Shown: positions 10,411 through 21,799, counted from the stretch's first letter. The stretch: DNA of 64,000 bases from Dendrobium chrysotoxum (GCA_019925795.1 CM034311.1:8604126-8668125), one strand, 5' to 3'. Translations and numbers: made by a program. The notes: generated by a model from the letters alone, not told the origin.

Positions 10411-12161
10411 ACATTAGTCTTGGGAACCCAAACAAGTTTGGGTTCACCTCTTGATAATTTTAAACCAGATGCATGTGCGATATGCTGTGATTTATGCACC
10501 TTAGGTCTCCACACTAAATGTGTTCTATACTTCAAAGTACATGTATGAGAAATATGTCCTAAACTACCACAAGAAAAACACTTTATCCCTGGAAAGGGAT
10601 TCACCAATCTATTCTTCCTAAAAATTTTCTTTTTAGATCTTGAGTCAATGTTCTTGTGGTAAGATTCATGAAACTCTTCAAGTTTAGGTGGTATTTTATT
10701 TTCCTTAAGTGCTTTAATCTGAACTTTAAGATAAGCATTAGCACTTTCTAAAATCGAATTGTTAATTTTCAACTCATGCTCTCTAGAATCTGATTCATCC
10801 ATAAAGGTCTTAAAATAATTTTCAAGTTCAGCATTCGATGACTTTAAAAGATTATGCTATTTGTTTAAATCATCATACTCATCCAACAAAGTCATATGGT
10901 TGCTGTCAATTAATGCATGATCTTTTCTATGGATTTCATAATCTTTCTGTAGCTCTATATAATCCAAATTTAACTTAGCGTGCAGTTTCTTAAGTTTCTT
11001 ATATGTAGAGTGTATGCGCTCAAAAACTTCAAATAATTCTTCATAGCTTAAATCACATACCTCATCCTCATCTAAATGGTCGAGATTATCAGCCATTAAG
11101 TACAAATTGGTAACTTCCTCTTCTGGTGCTATTTCTGATGAATCTGAAGCTGAGTCCACCCAGAAAGCTCGTTGTACTCTCTTTTTATCCCTTCTATTCT
11201 TTGGTTTCTCCTCGGTCTTCTCCTTGCTAGGATTTCCTTTGAGATTGGGGCAATCTGTCTTGATGTGTCCTGGCTTCCTGCACTCATAGCAAATGACTTC
11301 ATTAGAAGCCTTAACATTCTTCTAGAACTTACCTTTGTTCCAATGCTGGTGTCTTATCTGCTTCCATTTTAGGAAACTTTTAAATTGCCTCGTCATCAGG
11401 GCAATATCCTCTTCGTCCTCAGGTAGTGACTGATCACTTTCAAAGTCGTCCACCTTTAAAGCAATGTTCTTCTCCTTTCGCTTCTCACCTACATCAATCT
11501 ATCTTTGAGTCACCGATTGCTCGTAAGCAATCAGTGATCCAAGAAGATTGCCAATAGAATAAACATTCAAATCTTTAGATTTTGTTATTGCAGTTATCTT
11601 TGCATCATATGCAGGAGGTAAACAACATAATATCTTATTAATTTTCTCTGCATTCGACAACTCCCTACCTAAAACATGCAATGAAGTGGCTATGTGTGTA
11701 AAATGAGTGTACATGTCAGAAATTGATTCATTCTGTTTCATGCGAAAAAGTTCATAGTCATGCAAGAGAATGTTCAGTTTAGTTTGTCTCACTTCATTTG
11801 TACCTTCATATGTGATGCAAAGCCGATCCCAAATTTCTTTTCCTGATTTACAGGTAGACACACGCATGTAATCTTCTGACTTTAAAGCACAAAAGAAACT
11901 ATTCAAACACTTAGCATTCAGTTGAGCTAATTCACGTTCTTCTACAGTCCAGTTTACAAAAGGTGTTTGAACTCTTATTCCTTCTATAATCCTAGTAGGT
12001 TCAGTATAACCAGCCTGAACTAACATCCACATGCGATAGTCAAGTGATTACAGAAAAGTAGATATATGAGTTTTCAAAAAATCAAAAGGGATTTTATCAA
12101 ATAATGGTGGTCTAGTGATCGAGTATCCTTCCATAGTATTTCTATTTCCAAAATTAGCCAT
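10407..12161 (-). pseudogene. Copia gag remnant (copia 1)
   Basis: The ATG at 12161 starts a frame (MANFGNRNTMEG) 45 nt after the PBS. A UBN2-type gag domain runs from about 12035 to 11500 (MWMLVQAGYTEPTR, then KEIWDRLCITYEG, NESISDMYTHF). Zinc knuckle 1 near 11290-11250 reads CYECRKPGHIKTDC, a complete CCHC. A coiled, charged region follows (DLSYEELFEVFE, 11060-11020). Zinc knuckle 2 near 10585-10545 reads CFSCGSLGHISHTC, also complete. The single frame is broken by stops at about 12054, 11499, 11322, 10857 and 10407. Gag packages element RNA in cytoplasmic particles; this copy cannot be made full length. Two knuckles and a long C-terminal half are typical of SIRE-type gag. Confidence 0.9.
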
Positions 12162-12205
12162 GATCGAAATTTCAAAAAGTATTTAAAACAGTTATTTTTG
12201 AAATT

Positions 12206-12218
12206 GGCTCTGATACCA
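12206..12218 (-). other. Primer binding site, initiator Met-tRNA
   Basis: The minus strand reads TGGTATCAGAGCC, the standard PBS of plant copia elements, complementary to the 3' end of initiator tRNA-Met. It starts two bases past the inferred LTR end at 12221 and fixes the orientation and LTR boundary of copia 1. Confidence 0.93.
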
Positions 12219-12220
12219 CT

Positions 12221-13789
12221 TAAAAGTGCGAATAGGTTGTTAGACCTATTGCTCACGTCCATAGGCTAACCAAGAGAGGCGGGGGGGGTGAATTGGTACT
12301 TTTAAAAATTATTCTTGGTATTTTAAAAATTTTTAAAGCTAATCGTACAGTACGATATAACTTCATACAGTACGAACAGATATAATTTTGGCTCTTTTGT
12401 TCAAACACAGAAATTTAACCACAAAGGAAATAAACAGCAGGAAAATAAAAATTTAGAAAATAAACAGTGAACAGAGAATACCAGAATTTATAGTGGTTCG
12501 GTCAAAACACGACCTACATCCACTCCCTAGAGACTCCTTCTCTAGGTATTGCACTAAACTCAAGTGACTCTCCTTTTGCCCCCACAGCAAGGCGGAGAAG
12601 CCTTTACAAACTCTCTTCCACCAACCCTGGTGCGGCAGAGAACCGCCGTCCTTTTCACTTTCTTAGTGCGGTAGAGAACCGTCATCCTTTTCACCCTCCA
12701 AGTGCGACAGAGAACCGGAATCCTCTCGAACAATGCTCTTGCAAAAGCCTCCAAGGAACTAGGAAGATGCTTGAAGAACAAGTAAAAGAAGTCCTCTTAA
12801 TTGGATAACCTTGTGAATCTCCTCACAATTCTCTATTGAAAGATCTCTCAAAACTCACTCTCAAACACTCTCCCAATCACTCTCCTTTCACTTCCCAAAA
12901 GAATTTTCATAGAAGGATTTTTCCTTCAGTCAGTTTTGAGTCATTTTTATACTTGCGATAGAAAAAACTATCCAAAAACTAAAATTTCAAGTTAAGTCCG
13001 TACCGATCGTCCCATACGATCTAAGATTGTAATGTACGAATAATTCAGAACATTAAACAATCCATCTCGTACAACTCATCAGACAAACAAGCCAGAGCCG
13101 TTCGTACGAACATTTCATCCTGTACGAATTCTTAGACGATCAAGTCAGTGAGCTTCGTACGAACTATTTGTCTCGTACAAACGCTTAGACGGTCAAGTCA
13201 GTGACCTTCGTCCGAACCATTCATCCCGTATGAACGATTAGACAATTAAGTTAGTGAGCTTCGTCGAACCATTCATCCCGTACGAACGCTTGGATGATCA
13301 AGTCAATGAGCTTCGCCCGAACTATTTGTCCCGTACGAATATATGGACAAACCCAATTTTGAGCAGATTGTACAACGAAACTCATGTATGAATAGTATTC
13401 ATACTGTACGAACATGCCTTAAAAATTTTCTTGGCATGTGGGTCCTTTTCGGAGGACATATTTCTATAGATCATCCCGTACGATCAGTTTAAAAATTTTA
13501 AACTTTTTACTCCCCCATTGTGTGTGTGCACAGTTATCCAACTTACAATCACACTCTCTCAGACTCAAGAAAAAGAAAATTTATAGACTTCATTTATAGT
13601 GGACAAGTGAACTTGAAGTCTTCAACAATCTAGAATGTGAATTTCCTGAAAAATACTTTAGTACATACAACAAAAACTCAAATATATGTTAGAAGATGAA
13701 TTAGACAAACAATAAGTTTTTGTAATCATCAAAAACATAAACTTAGATTAGAATTCACATGAACAAACCGATTCACCCTAATCACAACA
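12221..13789 (-). repeat. 5' LTR of copia 1 (1,569 bp)
   Basis: On the minus strand it starts TGTTGTGATTAGGG at 13789 and ends CGCACTTTTA at 12221. Both ends align with the 3' LTR at 55444-57059 (TGTTATGATT...CGCACTTTCA), which sets the boundaries. Inside are a three-unit ~40-bp repeat with CAGAGAACCG (12630-12725) and a long stretch rich in CGTAC words (about 12995-13480). The flanking 5 bases are AAATT (13790-13794); their partner is outside the window. The 73-codon minus frame 12560-12781 lies in the 40-bp repeats and is not a gene. Confidence 0.88.
12942..12952 (-). promoter_or_regulatory. Candidate TATA box of copia 1 LTR
   Basis: The minus strand reads GTATAAAAATG inside the LTR, about 840 bp from its 5' end. 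It is the best TATA match in the LTR and is followed downstream by the ~40-bp repeats. Assignment rests on motif and position only. Confidence 0.5.
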
Positions 13790-14389
13790 AAATTGAGTCC
13801 AACAAAATACAGTTTATTGCTCAATGGGTCATAATCAAGGGTTTGGAAGTGATTTGAGGGTTTGGAGATGGCTCCAAGGTCTGGATCCACTGGGTGGCAG
13901 GTCTAGTGGAATAGACTGTAAATATTTGAAGGTTTTACATTCTTTGGATTTCAATTCAGTTTCTGGGGTTAGAGACCTCAGAATGAGCTCAAATTTGGAG
14001 GGCTGCCTATAGAGACATGTCACATCAGTTTGGAACTAACAGATCTTGAATCAGAGGTCATTTGATAGGGTTTTAAAATGTTCAAAGATTCACTGAAAAA
14101 GGCTTTCAGGACTTAGACCTTTGGCCTTTGAAATTTGATCTGGATTTCTTATTTTGAGCTGGATTTTGATTTTGAATGATAGGGTTTGAACTATCTAAAT
14201 CATTTAAAATCATTTGGGTAATTGTAGATGATTAGATAGGATTAAAGTCAGGTCAGAGGCTATGACAGCTGGATCTGAATTGTTTAAAGGTCAGGATTAA
14301 TCAGGGGTTTAAATTAAGTTAAACTCTAGATTAATTTGAGTCTTGAATAGATTGATTTAAAGTCTGGATTGGTTTGGAGTTTGAATGAA

Positions 14390-14935
14390 TTTGAGGTATG
14401 GATAGATCTAAGGTCTAGGAGGATCCTAAGATCTAGATTGATCTATAGTCTAGGTAGATCTAGGACATGGGTAGACCCTTAAGACCTAAAGTCTGGAAGA
14501 ATCCTAAGGTCTAGGATCTAGGAGATCTCTAAAATCTAAGAAATCCTAGGTTCTAGAATCTAGTAGATTCTTAGGATCTAGAGTAGATCCTAAAGTATGA
14601 ATTCTAGGAAAATCCTAGGGTTTGGGACTCCTAGGGTCTGGAGTCTAGAATGATCTTAGGATCTAGGTGGATCTAGGATATAGAGACTATGAAGAATCCT
14701 AGAGGCTAGAATAATCCTAAGATTTAAATGGATCTAGAAGAATCCTAGGGTTTAGAATAGATCCTGGGGTTTAAGAAGATCATATGATCTAGAGTCTGGT
14801 AGAATCCTAGGGTCTAGAATAGATCCTAGGGTTTAAGAAGATCATATGATCTAGAGTCTGGCAGAATCCTAGGGTCTAGAATAGATCCTAGGGTCTGAGG
14901 TCTAGGAGGACCTAGAGTCTAGGTTAGTCTGGAGT
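14390..14935. repeat. Minisatellite of CCTAGG/GATCTAG words
   Basis: Degenerate short units built on AGATCCTAGGGTCTAG variants. A better conserved ~67-bp tandem duplication near 14746-14880 repeats GATCATATGATCTAGAGTCTGG. The array lies in the 5' part of the minus-strand giant LTR fragment. Many units are self-complementary (CCTAGG, TCTAGA, CATATG). Confidence 0.7.
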
Positions 14936-15087
14936 TTGATTGAATTGAGTTTAAAAATAATATGGAATTGAGATTGATTTGAATCTGGATTGAAATTAAA
15001 GTTTGGATTGCTCTAAGATCAGATTGATCCAAGGGTCAATATTAATTCTAAGGATTGAAAAGATCCTAAGGTCTGGATTTGTCCTAC

Positions 15088-15111
15088 TGACCTCATACAA
15101 AAATGAGGTCA
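15088..15111. repeat. Near-palindrome at the start of minus-strand giant LTR
   Basis: TGACCTCAT and ATGAGGTCA arms flank a 6-base centre. The sequence is the exact reverse complement of the palindrome at 15242-15265. Each marks the 5' end of a giant LTR, this one in minus orientation. Confidence 0.85.
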
Positions 15112-15114
15112 ATA

Positions 15115-15238
15115 GGTACCACTTACAATAGCTTAGATCCTACTCCTAAGACTCAAGTGAATTTGAGAATGAGATTCTTCTTGATCTTCACTTCTTCGTC
15201 CTTCTATGAGGCTCTTTGGATCATCTGGTCAAGATATC
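15115..15238 (-). mobile_element. Fragment of an older giant LTR (minus), left of solo LTR
   Basis: This 124-bp piece matches the LTR segment at 6873-6985 and 26493-26610. Shared words include GTACCACT, CCTACTCCTAAGACTCAAGTGA, CACTTCTTCGTCCTTCT and TTTGGATCATC. The matching continuation resumes at 21805, right after the solo LTR and its ATATC duplication. It is thus the left part of the target LTR, split by the solo LTR. Confidence 0.85.
15234..15238. other. Target-site duplication ATATC, left copy
   Basis: Five bases, ATATC, directly before the TG of the solo LTR; identical to 21800-21804. Five-bp duplications are standard for Ty3/gypsy integration. Confidence 0.88.
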
Positions 15239-15241
15239 TGT

Positions 15242-15265
15242 TGACCTCATTTTTGTATGAGGTCA
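15242..15265. repeat. Near-palindrome at the start of the solo LTR
   Basis: TGACCTCAT and ATGAGGTCA arms with a 6-base centre, three bases inside the LTR start. It is an exact reverse complement of 15088-15111. The same hairpin at the 5' terminus of two different insertions suggests a conserved terminal feature of the LTR family. Confidence 0.85.
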
Positions 15266-17219
15266 CTAGGACCTACTTGGATTTCTTTTAGTGACCTAAT
15301 GATGGAGAGATGTCCACCCCTCAGTCATAAAGGTCCTAATAAAGACCCAATTCAATCTCAATCAAACCCAGCTCTACCTTTTCAACTCAAATATTTAATC
15401 CAACCTTCAATCAACATTCAATCAAATTCTAAATTATATCCAATTAATTTCAATTTTTTATTTAATTTCCATTGATATGAATGTTTCAAGTTCAATCATT
15501 TAACTCTTAAATCCAACCCAAATCTAACATTCCAAATCAAACCTCCAAAGGTCAAGGACCTAGGTCCTGAAACCTTTTTGGGTAAACTTTATGCCACTTA
15601 GAAACTTAGTCAAAGGACCTCCGAACCATGATCTATCTATTGCATATTGATCATATATGTCTCTGGGGTCAACCCTCTAAATTTGAGCGCAAATAGACCC
15701 TTTTAACTCCAAAAATGGCATCTTTTCTCAATGGCTGCAAAACCTTCAAATATTTATGATGCGTGCCACTAGACCTGTCACCTAGTGGAATTTGACCTTG
15801 GAGTTTCCTCCAAACCCTCTAATTACTTCCAGACTTTTGATATTGATATATTCAATATTAATCTACATCTTTCTAGACCCACCTCGACCCAGGGCTAACC
15901 TGAGATCAAAATAACCAAAATGCCCTTTAAAGGGGTTTTTGGACTTTTGACCCAAATTCAACATGGTTCAACATTTTTAACCTTGTAACCACTCTCAATG
16001 AATTTTTTATGATATTTAAGACCCATTGAAACCAAACCCACTCTTTGGTTTGACCTGGTTGACTAAGTCAACTATGGTTGACCAAATTCACCCTTAACCT
16101 AACCATGGTTGGTTTCAACATTTGAATCCATTTCAAACTAATCCAACACTTCAAAATCATTTTTTTTGGCACTCATGATATGTCCAAAGACTTCCAAGTC
16201 AATCCTCCCTAGGTTTGACTTAGTCAACCCATTTAGAGGGGTCAAAACCCTCTCCAACTTCATGTATTCACTCAAAATTTCAACACCATGGCCCCATATT
16301 CTTTAAGATTGACTCCTACAGTACCATTGACTCCCCCCATGCATATCCTAGTCACCATTGACTAGTCAACAAGTCAATGGGTCAAAAACATTTTGAAATG
16401 AGACCAAACCAAGGACATTTGATCATGCCACATGGGCAAACCCATTCTCCAACCCAAAACCTGCTTTAGGCTAGTGGAGATCAGATTTTTTTCCCCCTCC
16501 TAATTGACCTCTAATCCAGCCCTACTAACCAAGCCATGCCTTGGCTTAGCCAAATGGAGAAAAAGGGGTGTGGTTCCCCTCACTTAGCTCAAGGCAAGTC
16601 TCACTCATCCACCAACCCTATTCCCTAGCTTTGGGTAGCTTAAGGGACACTTGTCATGCATCCAAACTCCCTCCAAACAAATCAAGACCATCCAATCCAA
16701 AAGCCAAGGGTTAAGGTGGGAGAAACCTAACCTAAGAGAGATTCTTCATTATTCACTCTCCCTCAACTCTCCTCCAGCCTCCAACATCCAAAACCCTTCC
16801 CCATCTTCTCCAACCATTTCTAAGGCTTTCCCAAGCTTTTTCCCACCATTTCCAAGCCTCAAATCACTATTTTAGTGAGGAGAGAGCATTCTAGAGAGAG
16901 AAAGAGGACTTTCCAACACAACATTTGATCCAGTTAGATCTAGCTCCTAGTGTCTTCAGCAAAGATGTAGAGGATCACTGCAGCTTTCCAACAAGCCCAA
17001 GATCTCAAAAATCCGACAGTTGGATTATAAGTTATGCTCATTTTAAGTTTATTTCAATTTGAAACCATGCAAAATTTTCATTGCATGGAGTCCCCAAACT
17101 CCAGGTAATGAAAGTTTATGTTACCCCCAGCTACGTTTCAAATTTCATTAGATTTTGTTTAGTATTTTGGGAGATATGGGCGTTTGAAGTTTTCATTCAA
17201 AATGAACTATAAAATTTCG

Positions 17220-17345
17220 GCAAATTTAGACCCTCCGATCGAAGATCAGACGGTCTGGATCAAGCCAGACTGCACGGTCTTCCCCCATGGATTGAGCGCG
17301 GTCCTCTGCCTGCCATGTGTCCCTATATCAAGCGTCGATGGCTGA
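17220..17345 (+). promoter_or_regulatory. GC-rich island with TATA-like motif in solo LTR
   Basis: A GC-rich stretch inside AT-rich LTR, with CCTATATCAAG at 17322-17332. The analogous islands in minus copies hold CATATATAAG (near 24684-24694) and GCATATAAG (near 30784-30794). A promoter is inferred from the shared position and motif. The island sequences otherwise differ from copy to copy. Confidence 0.4.
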
Positions 17346-18804
17346 TTTGACCGAAATTGGATTAAAAATTTTCAAAAATGCCCATAATCTTCCAAAATTC
17401 ATAGAAAATTGAAATTTTCACCAAATTAGACATTTTTGTGCTTGTCTGAAAGATAATTTATTATACTATTTATTAAAATTAAAATTAAGTTGTTTTGAGC
17501 TCTGGATTGTGAGAAAATTACAATTATTTAATTTCAACGTTTCTCAACTTTCTTACAATTCAGGGATAAAATGAATCCCAATTTTTGGTGGAATATTTCT
17601 GAGCATCTTATGCATATTCTGTGATTTTTCTAGGGTCAAATGCTTTGTAGTTTTCTGTGATGTGAAATTTTAAGGTAATGGGTCCATTTTGGATCCAAAA
17701 CTTTCAAAATTAACAACTCTTTTTTTTTGTAGAATTAGGCTACATAACTTTTGTGGTGTGATTGCATATGTCCTAGGGGTTAGCCACACCAAATTTCAAG
17801 CTCATTTGAATAGTAGAGACACCTAGGAAAAATAATTAAGGAAAAGTCTAAAAAACTTTGAGAATTCCTAGGGGATTGTACACACACTCAATAGGGGTGA
17901 AACTTGAACATAGCAAACTTAGTGTCATGATTAACCTTAGGTTCAAATTTAATTGAATTTGGGGGTCATTAGGTTAGAAAATTAATTACTCAAAGTTTCA
18001 ACCCTTTTAAGGACCCAAAAAATTCAAAAAAATGTAATAAATCCAAATTAAATCCAACAAATACAAATAACATGTCAAACAGACCAAAACATAGCCCTCT
18101 ACCTAGAAAAAATAAGATTCCCTTGACTGGATACCTAATTCAACTTTAATTTGACTGTTAATAAAAATCAATAATTAATTAAATTAATTAATTTAAAATT
18201 ATTAAAAATATCAAATAATTTCCAAACACTTGGAAATGCTCCCATGGGTCTTCCCTAACCTTTGAGAGTGATTCCATATAGTTTGGGATGAGTTTGGATC
18301 AAAGTGATCAAAACCTTTCTAATTAAGCAATTTTTAAAATTCCAATAATTATGGAAACTTTAAAAATTCATAACTAATTACAGAAAACTCCAAATTGAAC
18401 AAACTTAGTGTCATTCAACTCCAACTAAGGTTTAGTATTTTCTGAAAATGTCAAACATTCAAATTGTCAAAGTCAAAAAGTCAACTTTTCTGTCAACCAT
18501 AGTTCAAATCTAGGCCCGAACTTCAAAAAATTATAACTTTTCATAGAAAACTCCAAATTGAGTGTGCTAATAGTCTAACAACTCATCATAAGGTCTAATA
18601 TTTATTAAAATCTAAAAATTATAAAATTAGTTTTAAATTGAAAAGTTAACATTTGGACCCTTAATTAAAATAATTAAATAATTCCAATAAATTCTAAAAA
18701 TCCAATAATTCATTAAAATTTCAGAAAACTATATTTTGATTAATAAAATACTCAACCAACACTGAAATACATAATAAATACTCTAAAGATGAAGTTTATT
18801 GGAT

Positions 18805-19060
18805 GGACTACTCCGGGTTATGGGGCTAAGTGTCCTAAGGAGGCCTGATTTCTCGAGCCTAGTGGCATAATGCCACAAATAGATTCAATGGAGTGTTAAA
18901 CATCAAAATTAAGTTACTCTTAATTATTCAAATAAACTAAAAATCCTTAATTCAACTACATCAACAAGGTTTTTAGGATTGACTACTCCGGGCTGCGGGG
19001 CTAATTATCTTAAGGAGGCCTGGTTCCTCGAGCCTGGTGGCACAACGCCACAAACCTGCT
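18805..19060 (+). repeat. Duplicated CTACTCCGGG...GTGGCA module in LTR
   Basis: Two copies, about 18805-18890 and 18975-19060, each read GACTACTCCGGG, GGGGCTAA, TAAGGAGGCCT, TCGAGCCT and GGTGGCACAA-like blocks in order. A third degenerate copy (CCAGGCCTACGAGGC) follows near 19180. Inverted equivalents lie at 22715-22795, 22895-22975, 27680-27760 and 27855-27990. The module is an ordered part of this LTR family. Confidence 0.75.
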
Positions 19061-21799
19061 GATGGAAAATATAAAATAATTTAACTTTTAAAATTAGTAA
19101 TTAATTTACTTAATTAATATCAATTGATCCTTAATTTCTAACAAACAAAATTAACTTAATCAACCCGATTGCTTCTAGGTAACCCAGGCCTACGAGGCTA
19201 TTAACTTAGCCCCAAGAAAGGTGAAATAAACTTCATGGCCTCGGTGAGCAACAAAGATAGTAATCATTTAACAATTAAAATATATTTAAATCAAGCTTTA
19301 ATACATTAATACTTAAACTCAAACATAAAGTCCTCTTTAGCCTTTAACAAACTCAAACATTAAACAATTTCAACAAATTACCCAACTTAGGATCTACCCC
19401 AGCCACACGACCTTCTACACACACTTTAGATGATTTGCTAGGACAACTAACTCTAGATCTAGGCTAGGTCGGTGTTTACTGTTTCTGCTGTGTGCCAGGT
19501 TTTCTGAGTTTTCATTGCATGTTGTAATTGAACTTGATTGATGTGTTTGTTTACTTTTTTCTGTACTCTGTGAATTGATGTGATGGGTGATAGTTTACTC
19601 TTAGGATAGGAACGATCTTGATGCTCACTAAATTTTCTATAGGTGGCCGTGCTCGTGCAGGGCAATAAAGGGGGATAAATATATAATAAATATAAATGCT
19701 ACAGGTGCTTCAGCTGCTTAGCCCCCAAATAAAAAGAGCGTGGCCAAGTGTGTTTACTTTTCTGTACATATATACATATAACTGCTTGGGATGTATTTTA
19801 ATATTCAAATACTTAGGATAACCCTGCAGGAGAGTCTAGAATTTTTATTTCTATATGTATGTAATTTGTTTGAGAATTGAGTTGTGAAAGTAGCACTTTG
19901 AGTTTGGGATATATAGGTCTAAAGATTGGATTCCAAAGAGGAAAGGATACCCTTTTGGGGGATAGTCCTTATCCATTTGGAACTTCAAATTTGGATCATA
20001 CTACCCAAAGTGAAAAGAGTAACCCTCCCCTCGAGGGAAGAGTTCTCTTTTCCATTTAGGTATCCAGCCACGAAGAATCCAAGGAGCTCGAGGAGGAGAA
20101 AACCAAGGAGTTGAAGACAAAGAGTATCCCACTCAAAGTCACTTGCGTCTGTATTAGGATTAGAATCTAGGTTATTGTTAGTGGTGTCTGACCACTTTTA
20201 ATTTATGTAAATCTTGGTTGTAATAAGCAAGACAATTTGTTAATGAACATTTATTTAATTAGTTTGATTATTTAATGTGCTTTGATTTGATTTGATTGTG
20301 TATATGGTTGCCTGCTTTTCTTAGTTTTTTAGCGATTGCATATAATTCTTTTTTATTTAGCCTGATTAGATCGGAGGCTCGTGAGGGTATAAAACATTCT
20401 TCTACTTAAACTTTAATAAAAAATTTAGGATAACATAGAAAGTCTAATGCTTTTAAGAAGTAAGCCCAGGACCACGGGAGTTCTCATTTCATAATTACTG
20501 TATTATTCTTTTTCCTTTGTTAGGCACCTCCCCGCTTGCGAGTTCTGGCAGACCACCTAGCCTATGAGGGTATAGTTCTGTCCAAGGGGATCTGTGTATC
20601 TTTAGGATAAAATATATTTTAAAGCCTTTTTAAAATTACTTCATTCCATTTTAAGCATTTTATCGAGTCAATCAGTATCCATTGTATAAGAAACTAATGT
20701 AAAAGTGAGTCTAAATCTTAATTGCATTTTTATTTAGCATTTTCACCCAATATAAGTCAAGGGGCCACTTAGGACAATCTCTAAATGTCGGCCTCAATTC
20801 CTAAAACCCTTAATTATAACGTCCCTTCCACTCTTTCATAAAATGACCTGACTCATGGATTTTAATCGCCTAGGTGGTTAGCTGGCTCCCCAATCCAGGC
20901 TGGGGTAAGTCCAGGTTTTGCATTGCATTAGTTAGGTTTGGACTACTGTGTTCTAGTGTCCAAATTTAGATTTAGGATTCGGGGCAGATTTCTTTTTGAA
21001 TCATAAGACCCCAACCTTCGGGAATATAATCCCAAATTTTTAATAAAATGCTCAACTCAAACTAAATTCTCTTTCAATCTAAAATTTAAAGCCCAACACT
21101 TAGCTTAGGTCAGGACACTTCTGAATTGTTTCAGAATTCCAAAGTGTCTCCTACCTTTCTTCCTTTGATTCCAAAATAACTGTTCAATCTTGCTCCTATC
21201 CCATTTGAAATTCTAATTTCATCTCTTTGATACCACGCCTATAAAATCTCTAAACAAAATTTCTACAGTTATTTTAATCGAGAGTTTTCATAGGAGACTC
21301 CGGTCTCCTGCGATGTAATTAACTACGAGGGCTTACGCTCGTTGGAGATTTAGAACTCACATCTAATTTTTCAAAATTAATTTTTAAAACTCAATTAGTT
21401 CTTTTTGGGAAAGTTAAATTACTAACGATCGTTATCGTTATGTTCGAATGATTATTAATAAATGATATCTTTTCCCTTCGGGGAGATATATCTTTTGTTA
21501 AAATGAATTTGAATATGAAATTAATGATCACTTCCCTTGATTATCATAGCTCGATATTTGATTGAACTTTACTTTGACCCTTCAGGGGCCATATGAAGTT
21601 CTCTCTTAAATCCGGTTATGATATTCAAGACGGGATTTATAATTCTAAATCTGAACCCCATCTGAAAATTTTATTTCCACCTCTTGAGGTGGTATATTTC
21701 TTTCGATGGGATGTTCGATTTTAGAATCAAAATTCAACATCAATTTTAAAATTCTCCAAAGAGAACTAAATTTTTTAAAACCTGCTTTCAACACCAACA

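Larger units (their letters stand above)
9508..13789 (-). mobile_element. SIRE/Maximus-type Ty1/copia element, 5' part, interrupted
   Basis: Minus-strand order is 5' LTR (12221-13789), Met-tRNA PBS (12206-12218), gag, protease and integrase. Integrase stops abruptly at 9508 where a giant LTR has inserted after the residues HNFSAP. The missing RT, RNase H and 3' LTR would lie beyond the inserted DNA, to the left of the window. The long gag C-terminus with DLSYEELFEVFE and two zinc knuckles, and the close similarity to the second element at 55444-64000, support the SIRE lineage. Several in-frame stops show it is inactive. Confidence 0.9.
13790..15114 (-). mobile_element. 5' end of a giant Ogre/Tat-like LTR (minus strand)
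   Basis: At 15114 the minus strand begins TATTGACCTCAT, matching the start of the plus solo LTR at 15239 (TGTTGACCTCAT). It continues with the same terminal palindrome and GAGGTCA(G/C)TAGGAC, then diverges into a repeat-rich region. The fragment is cut at 13790 by the copia 1 insertion. It appears to have inserted into the older minus LTR represented by 15115-15238; GGTAC (15115-15119) would be one target-duplication copy. The 62-codon frames near 13830-14020 overlap on opposite strands and have no coding character. Confidence 0.6.
15239..21799 (+). mobile_element. Solo LTR of an Ogre/Tat-like element, 6,561 bp, with target duplication
   Basis: Starts TGTTGACC at 15239 and ends CCAACA at 21799, so TGTTG and CAACA form matched termini. 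ATATC occurs immediately before (15234-15238) and after (21800-21804). The flanking sequence on both sides is one continuous older LTR of the same family, confirming both boundaries. The body has four parts. An AT-moderate 5' part rich in GTCAA/TTGAC words runs 15560-17200. A GC-rich island with a TATA-like motif lies at 17220-17340. An AT-rich stretch with two copies of a CTACTCCGGG module runs 17340-19060. A 3' part (19390-21799) carries the family's conserved blocks. No PBS or internal region adjoins it. Small open frames inside (15257, 16651, 19459, 19877, 19926) show no coding features. Confidence 0.88.

Noticed and set aside
13824..14023. 62-codon frames on both strands
   Set aside because: Exactly overlapping opposite-strand frames in LTR sequence, without domain features.
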